Part shown: piece by piece, positions 53,964 to 63,157 of the stretch
Position numbering within the stretch: the stretch's first letter is position 1
Layout of the letters: each line of letters opens with the position of its first letter
Origin: Carboxylicivirga taeanensis
GTDB taxonomy: Bacteria > Bacteroidota > Bacteroidia > Bacteroidales > Marinilabiliaceae
Assembly: GCF_051851475.1 (NCBI RefSeq)
Contig: NZ_JBPUSJ010000010.1
Coordinates: 62,001 to 126,000 of the forward strand
DNA: 64,000 nucleotides
Direction: 5' to 3'
The notes under the pieces: model-generated
What the model was told of the DNA's origin: nothing
The model's input: only the letters and a program-made list of their open reading frames with translations
Database searches by the model: none
Position numbers and translations under genes: made by a program

Positions 53964-56900
53964 CTATCTTATAAATAGCTTTTGTTCATAGCTCTGCTCT
54001 TCACCTCTCACTTTAACAATATACACTCCCGGACTAACAGATAAATCTGTAGTAAAAACTTCGCCTTCAAATACGTCATTAAGCAGTAACGAACCGGAGA
54101 TAGTATAAACCTCTACCGTCTTGCGTTCAATCTCCCATTTACAGTTGACCTTAAGGGTTGCATCATTATGCACATAAACGCTTACAGATGCACTTTCATC
54201 AGCCACATCATCAATATCTGTAGGCACCTCCGCTTTGCCAGGTTTGAAATGCAGTACAAAACGGTCGTGAAACACGCCTTCTTCAGCCGTAAATTCATAC
54301 TCTATCTCATTATTCATTAGCGTCAGGGTAGATGGTTGGGTGGCCTTGTCTTCGAGTATCACTTCATAGGCACCATCGAGTTGCTGCAAACCACTTATTC
54401 GCAACTTTTGCTTCCCAGGCTTAGTTTGGACACCCAATACTTGCTGATATTCACTGACAAGCTGTGGCAATATGTTAATGGCCATTTTTTGCTGATCAAC
54501 CACTGAATAAATGTACGAATAGTTTGTTTTGCTGTACATGCGCTGTTCTGAATCCTGACGGTTGATGCCCAGCTCTCCATTGGTATAGAGACCTATAACA
54601 GCCTCATCGGTTAAGCCATATTCATTCGATAAATACAAACGCAGCAGCTGCTTATCTGAGTTCCCTCCAGACTTAAGGGTTGGAGTCGATAAAACATTTG
54701 TGCACTGACTTGCTCTCATGGTAATTTGGGCGCCTGCCGGAGCTGAGTTGAGCGTTTTAATATAAAAGGCCTGAGTGGGCGCAATCACCCCGTCAAAATC
54801 CTTTGGAGTGGCCACTTCCGAAACCGTGTTGTAGATTTCGAAGCTTTTATTAGCATTGTGTGTCCCCTTTGTAATATACACACTCCCATCGGTAGCCGCA
54901 AAATCATCTGTCCCAAACGGCAGCTTATAATAGGCCGGATATGGATTCGCAATAATCTGCCAGCCAGTACCTGTATAGACAGGCTTCTGATAATATGGCT
55001 CATTATTTAACTGACCTTTATGTTCTATAGTTGCTGGATTTAACACCTTTAATTGGTATCCTCGCAGACGTTCCGGATCTTGCGCTCCACTTGCAAACTC
55101 AAAGCCAGCCACTCTCCCCATATTAATTATATCTCCGGATTCCTTATAGTCATACAAAACGTAACGCTGATTTGGATCATTTAAAATATTCCGGTAAGCC
55201 ACCATGGAAGGATTACTGATACTATGGCCAATAAACCAATAAAATAAATTTCCATAGGTCCACCTTATAGTCGCCTCACCTATTATGGTTTTCGCCGGAT
55301 TCGTGATCACAGAAGCTGGTTCCGGAATGGTGTTCTCAATCACTAAATCACCGCTATTAGTAATGTTTCCAGCAATATTCACCAGGGCTCCCGGCTTGAT
55401 AGTAAGAGAAGCATTGTTGTCAATTTCCAGATTTTTCATAAAAGCTTCACCACTTGCGGGTGTAATAACAGGATAAACCTTGTTATAGTATGGGTACTCA
55501 GGGATATGTACATCCGTATTGCTATCTGGCAAAACCCCAGCCATCCAGTTACTGGTGGCATCCCATTGCTGATTTTGGCCCAACCAGCCATTCGATGCAA
55601 TAATTATGGTATAATCTTCCACTTCTCCGTTTACATCATTACATGGGGTATTTCCAATATCTGTTGAAAAGCGCACACGCATACGCGTTGAACCCACTTT
55701 TGCATCCGCTGGAATATTATTAATCGTACCGGTTAAAGATGTAATTCCGTTTCGAGTTGTGCTTCCCAGACTATAACGTTCGTTATCTGCAAAAACTTCA
55801 TCACCATTCCAATCAACCCACACATAACCATAAGCCTCACTGCCGTTATTACTAACACCAACTGTAATATCGTACTCTTTACTTGGAATTAATGTTGTTT
55901 TGTGGCTGAGGTAGTCGCCATAACCGTTATCGTTGCCGGAAAAGTTATTAATTGTACCAACATTCACCAGAGTAATCCAACGGTTGGCCGAGGTACTACT
56001 AATTGGTGTACAGTAATTAGTTACTTCCACCTCATCGGATACATTGTTAGTAGCAATAATATCCGGGTTAGTACCTGACGTTGCGCTTAAAGTAGTTGTA
56101 CCTTTTTGTGTAAATATTAATCCATCGAAGGTAGCACTTCCCGCCCCAGCATGCTCTGAGACATAATCCATCGTCAATGGACCAGAAGGACCATCATTAC
56201 TTAAAATAATACTTTTATTATAATCCTTATCAACATTACCATTAGCATCGGTTGCAGACACTTCAACAAATTGGCTTAATGGCGTATTAACTGATGCATA
56301 AGCCGGAGGTTGCTGTGTAAAGCGCAACTCGGTAGCTTCAACAGATAGTCTGATGGCTCCGCTCACCGCCTCAGTGACTTTAATAAAATCATCGCCTTTA
56401 CCGGTAACAATATCGCTTCCTTTAACAACAAAGCCGAAAGCATCTCCCTCGTAAATGCCCGATGCATTTAAATCAGACTTCAACCAAATGCTTAAGCTGT
56501 AATTACCTGAAGGTTGAGTTGATTCTTCCAGCTCAATCATATCAGTGCCGGTAAACGTGATGGACGAACTAGTAATACTTCCTGCCACTCCTTCACCCGG
56601 AAGCCCTGTTCCATATAAAACAGCACCAGCAATGGCATCGCTCCACTTATCAATCGTATTATTTCCATCCTCTTGACTGATGACCAATTGCTGCACCAAG
56701 GTACGCGTCTCAGCATATCTCGACCCATTATCGTTCAGGTTAAAGGAGAACACAGAAAGTTGCTCGGCCGGGGTATTAATAATGGATGAAATCGAGACCA
56801 CTTCAGCAACCCCATTGGAAACTGTAGATGTTGGATCGTAAATACCGCCCACTTCTATATTGTCGATGCAAAAACCTAACGGACCACCTGTAGAACGATC

Positions 56901-59900
56901 ATTATACCATTTGAATTTAATCGTTGCTAAATTGCCTAAATGCTTACTTAGGTCAATATCCCTTTGTTGCCACGAGCCAGAACCATAAAATTCTTTTGCA
57001 TCACTTAACAAAATATCGTTACTCCCAGTATTTATATAAACCTCTCCATAATCATAAACTGTACCACTCCCTGCTTCGCCATCACATTTCCAATCAAATG
57101 ACAAACTGGCGGTATTTAAATCTTCTAAATCCACTTCAACTTCCAGCCACGATTCTGAGGCATTGCTTATATTGTAACCAGCTGTTGTGCTATTATTATT
57201 TCTAATATAGGCCGACTTTGTTCCTTCCGAAAACGTATCACGCCCACCTATCAGCCAATTATTAGGTTTATTTGGCGTATTGACTGTCCATTTACTATAG
57301 GTATTTGAATCCTCCCAATCCTCGAATAGGACTGTTACTTTTGCCGGGGTATTGGCACTGGCATCAATCCCTTTTGAATAAATGCCGTTACGCGATGAAA
57401 AGGCCCGGTAATTATAAATGGTCCCATACTTTAATGGGGCGTGCTCGAAAGGCGCAGCTCCGGTTGCCAATAAATCGCCATGATAAAGCACTATGCTCCC
57501 GTTAGGTAACACATCACCCACCTCGTATAAAGTTTCATTTTGTGGAGAGTCAGTTATGGTCGATTCCGAATATAGAATTAGTACATCGTCATTATAGGCA
57601 TTTTTCTCCCAGGTTAGATTATTTAAAACATCATTGGGGTTAGTAGCTGCAAATGATTTGGGCTCGGCAATGGTACCGGTTATTTTAACATCATCGATAC
57701 AAAAGCCGGGATTACTAGGACTCCCAAAATCATGATTTCTCCACCTAAACTGAACAGTATGAATCCCATTTATAAAGCTGTTTAAAGAAATAGTTTCTTT
57801 ATTCCAATCATTTACATCATAATAGTATTCCCTACCCTCCGTACTTTGTCGTCTATTACCATCAACCAGAACCTCACCCCAACCTGTCCAATAATCACCT
57901 TTTACTCTCCACTCAAAATCCAAGCTTGCAGATTCATAATTCCTCAAATCAACTTCCAGTTCCAGATATGTATCAGCAGAACTTGCTGCATCATAGCCAG
58001 CGGTTACACCCATATCATTGGAGATATAGGCTGATTTGCCACTACCTTGATTTGCTGTTGCCGCACCATGCACCCATTTATTGGCCCCATCACCAAAGCT
58101 CCAGGCATCCACGGACTCTTCAAAATCCTCTACAAATGGCAGTGCCACGGGCATACGCACTTTGATGGCTTTCGCACTAGAATACGCGCCTCCTTTTTTG
58201 GTCCAAATTTTATAGGTTAACTGGCCGCTAAAGTTACCTGTATGGGTATAATTTTCAGCCGCCCCTGAATACACCACCACGCCTCCATCGGGCAAGAAGT
58301 CGCCGGACGAGTAGCTTTTCCCATCTTGCGGCCGCCCAATACTTCCGCACGGAGAATAGGCAATCAGCACGTTATCTTCAGGGGCGTTTTTCGTCCACTC
58401 CAGAGCCACTTCTTCCGATGACAATGCAGTCCCCTTAAAATCACGAACACGCGCTACCTCACTTCCAATCACACGTACCTCGTCGATACAAAACCCCGGA
58501 TCGACTCCCCCCTGATGGTTCGTGGTAAATCTAAAATCAACAGTTGCACGTCCATTGCTCACCGCATCTGTAATATCAATGGTTTCTTGTATCCATACTC
58601 CCTGTCCGGCATAACCATCATACCAGGTCCCATTGATCGATAGCGCTCCTTCATCGCGCGTTGGTTCGCCCACACACTTCCAATAGAAAGATAGTTCAAC
58701 ACTCTTATGTTTAGTATCAATGCCAGATAAAGTCAGGCGCATATCACTTATGTAATTTTGACCGGTATACCTCAGCTCGGTATTATAGCTTGCATCATCT
58801 GCATTTTTTGAAATGTACTTTGAATTGCGACCAGCATATTTTTCTTTAGCACCAAACGTCCAATCATTATTTGAGTATTCTTTTAGCCACCCCAAAAAGG
58901 GGATATAATATCTACTAACACCAGGTGTCTCACTCCAACTTCCACTACCTTCACCACTTTGAGTACCTTCGAAACCATCGTAAAAAATGGTATTCGAACT
59001 AAGTGGCTCTACTTTTAATTTAACCGGCATGGAGTACTCATTACCTGGAGTTGTGTATGACCAAATACGCAAGTAGGCAATCTCTCCGGGGGTTAAACCA
59101 TTGTAGGACCAAGCCTCCAATTTACCCTTATAGATAATTTCAGAGCCGGCATCTAAGATCGCACCCAGAGCATAGTTAGACCCATCAACAGGTCTGTCGT
59201 TTAAGTCACTATTTGACCAGGCTATCATTACATCATCACTATTTGCATTAAGCTTCCACTTTAAATCAATAGTCGAACCAGATAAATTGGTATAAGTAAA
59301 TCCTGTTGGGACCTCTACATTGGATAATAGTCCCAAATCTCCTAGAATTCTATTCAACTCATCATTGTTAACTTCGTCAATTAGAAATTGGTCCTTATCT
59401 GCAAAACCTTTGGATGGAACAGGCGCATTTTTATCAGCAGCTAGAGTTCCACTCATATCATAGACATCACCTCTGTAGTCGCCCCCGGCGTTGCGTATTA
59501 TCCCACCTTTCCCAACAATTAGTTTACCACTACCAGAAATGTTAACGCCTCTTAAATCAACACTGCCAAGAACAATTAATATTCCTCGAATATATGAAGA
59601 GCCACCTCTATCAGTATAGTCGCCATGAACAATAACCGTTGCTCCCTCACGCACATAAAATGACTGTGTCGAATTAAGATTTCCAAATACTTCAACCCTG
59701 GAACCATTTTCAATGTCATCGCGACTCCAACCTGTATGATTATAATTTTTACGAATAGTCAAATTACCACCTCTTATTAGACCATCCGTAAGCGAATTAA
59801 AATTGCCTTCAATGGTAACATTGAATCCACTCTTAATATTCCAATTTCCAGTGGTCGTTTCGTCACCATTAAAAACATCACCATCATTATAAGATTGCGC

Positions 59901-59960
59901 ATTAACTCCTGTACCTAACAGGATCATTGTCAGGATTAAAACAATGTAATTATATTTCAT
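53964..59960 (-). CDS. Giant multidomain secreted protein with T9SS type A sorting domain
   Basis: A 1998-residue surface or secreted protein exported by type IX secretion. Order: signal peptide 1-22; beta-helix-like region to ~165; three alternating modules of fibronectin-III-like domain and jelly-roll (MAM/choice-of-anchor J-like) domain, the jelly rolls ending in GFCIDEVRVIG (~493), GFCIDDVKITG (~757) and GFCIDNIEVGG (~1033); an Ig-like stretch to ~1320; a GEVED domain (NGEVEDYTIII ~1446); a large C-terminal region (1480-1900); and a sorting domain at the end (VEVYTISGSLLLNDVF, GVYIVKVRGEEQSYEQKLFIR shown in part). Likely adhesin or surface-layer role. Its C-terminal ~500 residues match the next gene. 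Confidence 0.9.
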   Translation of the reverse strand: MKYNYIVLILTMILLGTGVNAQSYNDGDVFNGDETTTGNWNIKSGFNVTIEGNFNSLTDGLIRGGNLTIRKNYNHTGWSRDDIENGSRVEVFGNLNSTQSFYVREGATVIVHGDYTDRGGSSYIRGILIVLGSVDLRGVNISGSGKLIVGKGGIIRNAGGDYRGDVYDMSGTLAADKNAPVPSKGFADKDQFLIDEVNNDELNRILGDLGLLSNVEVPTGFTYTNLSGSTIDLKWKLNANSDDVMIAWSNSDLNDRPVDGSNYALGAILDAGSEIIYKGKLEAWSYNGLTPGEIAYLRIWSYTTPGNEYSMPVKLKVEPLSSNTIFYDGFEGTQSGEGSGSWSETPGVSRYYIPFLGWLKEYSNNDWTFGAKEKYAGRNSKYISKNADDASYNTELRYTGQNYISDMRLTLSGIDTKHKSVELSFYWKCVGEPTRDEGALSINGTWYDGYAGQGVWIQETIDITDAVSNGRATVDFRFTTNHQGGVDPGFCIDEVRVIGSEVARVRDFKGTALSSEEVALEWTKNAPEDNVLIAYSPCGSIGRPQDGKSYSSGDFLPDGGVVVYSGAAENYTHTGNFSGQLTYKIWTKKGGAYSSAKAIKVRMPVALPFVEDFEESVDAWSFGDGANKWVHGAATANQGSGKSAYISNDMGVTAGYDAASSADTYLELEVDLRNYESASLDFEWRVKGDYWTGWGEVLVDGNRRQSTEGREYYYDVNDWNKETISLNSFINGIHTVQFRWRNHDFGSPSNPGFCIDDVKITGTIAEPKSFAATNPNDVLNNLTWEKNAYNDDVLILYSESTITDSPQNETLYEVGDVLPNGSIVLYHGDLLATGAAPFEHAPLKYGTIYNYRAFSSRNGIYSKGIDASANTPAKVTVLFEDWEDSNTYSKWTVNTPNKPNNWLIGGRDTFSEGTKSAYIRNNNSTTAGYNISNASESWLEVEVDLEDLNTASLSFDWKCDGEAGSGTVYDYGEVYINTGSNDILLSDAKEFYGSGSWQQRDIDLSKHLGNLATIKFKWYNDRSTGGPLGFCIDNIEVGGIYDPTSTVSNGVAEVVSISSIINTPAEQLSVFSFNLNDNGSRYAETRTLVQQLVISQEDGNNTIDKWSDAIAGAVLYGTGLPGEGVAGSITSSSITFTGTDMIELEESTQPSGNYSLSIWLKSDLNASGIYEGDAFGFVVKGSDIVTGKGDDFIKVTEAVSGAIRLSVEATELRFTQQPPAYASVNTPLSQFVEVSATDANGNVDKDYNKSIILSNDGPSGPLTMDYVSEHAGAGSATFDGLIFTQKGTTTLSATSGTNPDIIATNNVSDEVEVTNYCTPISSTSANRWITLVNVGTINNFSGNDNGYGDYLSHKTTLIPSKEYDITVGVSNNGSEAYGYVWVDWNGDEVFADNERYSLGSTTRNGITSLTGTINNIPADAKVGSTRMRVRFSTDIGNTPCNDVNGEVEDYTIIIASNGWLGQNQQWDATSNWMAGVLPDSNTDVHIPEYPYYNKVYPVITPASGEAFMKNLEIDNNASLTIKPGALVNIAGNITNSGDLVIENTIPEPASVITNPAKTIIGEATIRWTYGNLFYWFIGHSISNPSMVAYRNILNDPNQRYVLYDYKESGDIINMGRVAGFEFASGAQDPERLRGYQLKVLNPATIEHKGQLNNEPYYQKPVYTGTGWQIIANPYPAYYKLPFGTDDFAATDGSVYITKGTHNANKSFEIYNTVSEVATPKDFDGVIAPTQAFYIKTLNSAPAGAQITMRASQCTNVLSTPTLKSGGNSDKQLLRLYLSNEYGLTDEAVIGLYTNGELGINRQDSEQRMYSKTNYSYIYSVVDQQKMAINILPQLVSEYQQVLGVQTKPGKQKLRISGLQQLDGAYEVILEDKATQPSTLTLMNNEIEYEFTAEEGVFHDRFVLHFKPGKAEVPTDIDDVADESASVSVYVHNDATLKVNCKWEIERKTVEVYTISGSLLLNDVFEGEVFTTDLSVSPGVYIVKVRGEEQSYEQKLFIR

Positions 59961-60297
59961 ATTTCAAGTTTTTATCTCCGGGTGAAGTATGAATAATCTT
60001 TTACAATGATAGCTTATTCATGTACTCTTAAAGTGCTAAGTCCACGCACTCATAACCTGTTAATAGCGTACAAACATACTAATTCATCGACTAAGCGACT
60101 AAAAAGTTTGATAAGCTGAATGCTTTTAGTGATAAAACGTTGGCAATGTATTAGCAGTATAATTAATGTAAAATAGTATGGTCTTTCATTTGTTTCATTC
60201 ATTGCCAACCAACTCAAATTATTTAATCTTTATTTGTATTACGCAGAATATTAATACATAATAATAAATACTAACCAATGAATAAATCAATTATTAA
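59961..60297. other. Gap between two T9SS genes, no recognised gene
   Basis: About 340 bp, very A/T-rich. It should contain the promoter of the 1998-residue protein gene (minus strand), but I could not settle on a box. Confidence 0.4.
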
Positions 60298-60330
60298 GAC
60301 AAAAAAAGGCTGCCTAAACAGACAGCCTTT
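60298..60330 (-). terminator. Intrinsic terminator of the 749-residue T9SS gene
   Basis: AAAGGCTG (60305-60312) / CAGCCTTT (60323-60330) with 10-nt loop and A run (60301-60307) giving a T tail on the minus strand, 21 bp past the stop codon. Confidence 0.75.
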
Positions 60331-60351
60331 AAACATGAATAATATTAGATA

Positions 60352-62601
60352 TTATTTCACCACTATTTTCTTTTCAAAATGCGCACTACCCGATGTAACT
60401 TTAACAATATAGACCCCGGATGGAAGATTAAGTTGTGTTCCGAAGCGGCTAGCTGTGAAAGATTGATTAAATAGCTCACTGCCAGTCAATGAGTAGACCC
60501 TCACGATTTTATTTATTGCTTCCAAATTACAAACAACATTCAAATAATTTGTTGTTTGCACAAAAATATCAACGTCCCCATTCACTTCAATCTCATCAAC
60601 ATCAGTGGCTATTTGATCTTGTGGCTGGTTAAACTGCAACACAAACCTATCTTCCTCAACATCTTCCCTTAAGTCGAATTCATAGACTGTTTCGCTATCC
60701 ATTATTGTTGATACATTAGCAATCCTATCATAGAGCACCAACTCATAGCTCTCTTTCAGGTTATCAATCCCACTAATACTTAGGAGCTGACGTCCGGCCT
60801 TCGCCTTAATCCCAAGTTTTTGCTCATGCCCCCAAATACGTTCAGGCAATACCTTTATTACCGATTTTGTATCATTCTCCTGAGAAAAGATATAAGAGTA
60901 ATCCGTCTTATTATAAAAAAGCTGCTCTGAATCCAAGCGCGTTTGCTCAAAACTACCATTCGGGAACAAAGCGATAACTGCCTCATCCGTCAGTCCCGAC
61001 TCATTTTTCAATTTAATCCTTAGTACATTCTCCTCTTTCTTCTCGCCAGAGGATTTTAAAGTTACCGTTGGTGCGTGAACTAGATGTTGAGCTTTCATAT
61101 AAATCTTTTCACTGCCAAGAGCATCTGCTTTTGATTTGATATAAAAAGCCTGCCCCGGAGCAATAATTCCTCCTGACACTTTGTCTGCTGGGTTTATTGG
61201 GGTTTCTATTCCGGATGAAGTATTGAAGGCATAATACTTCTTATCCGCATTGCTGGTGCCTGTTGCAACATATACCGTTCCTTCTGTCGCATCAAAATCA
61301 CCATTATCAACGGGCAATTTATAATAAGCCGGGTATGGATTGGCAATAATTTGCCACCCCCCATTAGGGTTTATATTTATGGCATAAGATGCTTTATTAT
61401 TGATTATTCCAGTCTGCTCTATCGTTGTAGCATTCAATACTTTCACTTGATAACCACGCAGTTCTTCATTAGCAGAAAATTCAAACCCTGCATCTGCCAC
61501 TCGGTTAACTAACGTTCCTGCGCTTGTATAATCATACAGTACACATTTATTATCTGGATCGTTATGAATATTGCGATATACACTCATCGACGGATTGGAA
61601 ATGGGATGTCCGATAAACCAATAGTTTAAAGCTCCCAGTGTCCATCGGAACGTAATATCACCGCTTACTTGACCATAAACAATGAAGGAGGTTGGCTTAG
61701 TGTTGGAATTTTCAACTGTCAAAGTAGCCCCTGGTCCAATAATAATATCACCTAATACGGTGACTTTACAACCTGCGGGTATAAACAATTCTGCTCCAGT
61801 CTCCAATTCCAAATTCCACATGTAATACGCATAGTCATTACAAATTTTCGGATAAAATGATTTACCAGACTCAATTAAAACATTTTCTCCAGTTGTAGGA
61901 ATAGTAGTATTAGACCAATTACCTTCTGCATCCCATTGAATACTACCTCCAGTCCAAACTACTGTTGTGAATTTCTCTTCATCAACTTTATCAATAAACG
62001 AGTCTTCAATATCGTCTGGGAGAATACCACTTTCAATTAAATCACCTATATCACCTTCCAAACCACCTGAACTATCACCAGTGAAGTCATCTGGATCACT
62101 CATATAAATTTGCCCAGCATTATCTTCTTCTGCGCCTCCATTTTTACCTTCATAATCATAACTTCCACCAACTACTAAAACTCCTGTATTAATAATATTG
62201 AGTTCTAATGAATTTTTACCTAAAACGTTTAGATCTCCGGTAACAACCAGAGTACCATGTAGCATAAAATCAACATTATTCAAATCTGTTGTCCCAACTG
62301 TTAAGTCACCATAAACCACCATAATGGTGTTCTCATCCACGATTAAGTTGTCGCAAAAAAGGAAGCCATCCACCACATAACGTACTGTATCAGATGGCAG
62401 TCCATTATCAATAACGTGTAACGCATCATAACTTTTTGGTCCCGTCTCTGTTAAATCAGCTGCTACATCTTTATCAGCAGCATTAACTTTGCACGTTGCT
62501 ATCATCGCAACTACAATCAATACTAACTTCACATAAATACTATTCATTTCGCTAATCCTGATAAGTGATTTTTTACATTTCTTTATGAATGGTTTTAACA
62601 T
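60352..62601 (-). CDS. Secreted T9SS-sorted protein, paralogue of the 1998-residue protein
   Basis: A 749-residue protein with a long basic n-region and hydrophobic core (about 24-42, YVKLVLIVVAMIATCKVNA), an N-terminal beta-helix-like part (~60-180, MVVYGDLTVGTTDL, HGTLVVTGDLNVLG), and from about 230 to the end a segment closely related to the C-terminal quarter of the neighbouring protein (WFIGHPISNPSM versus WFIGHSISNPSM; GWQIIANPYPAYYKLP in both). It ends in a T9SS type A sorting domain (VRVYSLTGSELFNQSF, SGVYIVKVTSGS). AGGAGGG lies 8 nt before ATG 62601, unusual in Bacteroidetes; ATG 62547 (MNSIYVK) is the alternative start. Confidence 0.85.
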   Translation of the reverse strand: MLKPFIKKCKKSLIRISEMNSIYVKLVLIVVAMIATCKVNAADKDVAADLTETGPKSYDALHVIDNGLPSDTVRYVVDGFLFCDNLIVDENTIMVVYGDLTVGTTDLNNVDFMLHGTLVVTGDLNVLGKNSLELNIINTGVLVVGGSYDYEGKNGGAEEDNAGQIYMSDPDDFTGDSSGGLEGDIGDLIESGILPDDIEDSFIDKVDEEKFTTVVWTGGSIQWDAEGNWSNTTIPTTGENVLIESGKSFYPKICNDYAYYMWNLELETGAELFIPAGCKVTVLGDIIIGPGATLTVENSNTKPTSFIVYGQVSGDITFRWTLGALNYWFIGHPISNPSMSVYRNIHNDPDNKCVLYDYTSAGTLVNRVADAGFEFSANEELRGYQVKVLNATTIEQTGIINNKASYAININPNGGWQIIANPYPAYYKLPVDNGDFDATEGTVYVATGTSNADKKYYAFNTSSGIETPINPADKVSGGIIAPGQAFYIKSKADALGSEKIYMKAQHLVHAPTVTLKSSGEKKEENVLRIKLKNESGLTDEAVIALFPNGSFEQTRLDSEQLFYNKTDYSYIFSQENDTKSVIKVLPERIWGHEQKLGIKAKAGRQLLSISGIDNLKESYELVLYDRIANVSTIMDSETVYEFDLREDVEEDRFVLQFNQPQDQIATDVDEIEVNGDVDIFVQTTNYLNVVCNLEAINKIVRVYSLTGSELFNQSFTASRFGTQLNLPSGVYIVKVTSGSAHFEKKIVVK

Positions 62602-63095
62602 TCATGATTCCCTCCTACTATTGTAATGTGGTACGCAATGTCCTAATAAAAGTAACGCGAAAAATTACTAATAACAGTATTACTTTGATGATTGTTCGGA
62701 ATTTGGTGACAAACGAAATACTAAATTAAATGCCAAAAAGAGCCACCTCTAGACAAACAACATAGAAACGGTATGGAACAAATTTTTCAAAGCACACATT
62801 TCGGAGAATCCATTACTTATCGTAATGTATAATTTAAATACTATTGTCAGCGTACTTTATAAGACCAACTACAGAAAAAAAAAGATTTGAACGCATAATT
62901 CCACTGCACCGTTAATGTCAAAATTTGGTTAGAAAATTAAGCTAGAGAAACCATATTCTAATCGAGAATAATTGAATCTTTACGCGAGCAGGTACCTTAA
63001 TCCATTACTTTTCACCCTCTAACTTACCTTTTCAACATGCCCGCCTGGTTTCATTGAGCAACAGGTAATGCGGAAGTTCTAACTGACTTTTTTGC
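62602..63095. other. 494-bp A/T-rich gap, no recognised gene
   Basis: Between the T9SS protein start and the terminator of the last gene. It contains the AGGAGGG-like sequence on the minus strand just before the T9SS gene and no convincing longer frame or RNA. Confidence 0.4.
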
Positions 63096-63129
63096 AAAAA
63101 AATAGCTGCTCTTAGGATCAAAGCAGCTA
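63096..63129 (-). terminator. Intrinsic terminator of the hot-dog-like gene
   Basis: TAGCTGCT (63103-63110) / AGCAGCTA (63122-63129), 8-bp perfect stem, with A run at 63096-63102 giving a T run on the minus strand, 28 bp past the stop codon at 63158. Confidence 0.7.
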
Positions 63130-63157
63130 AACTTATATTTTTATAGAGATGAGACGT

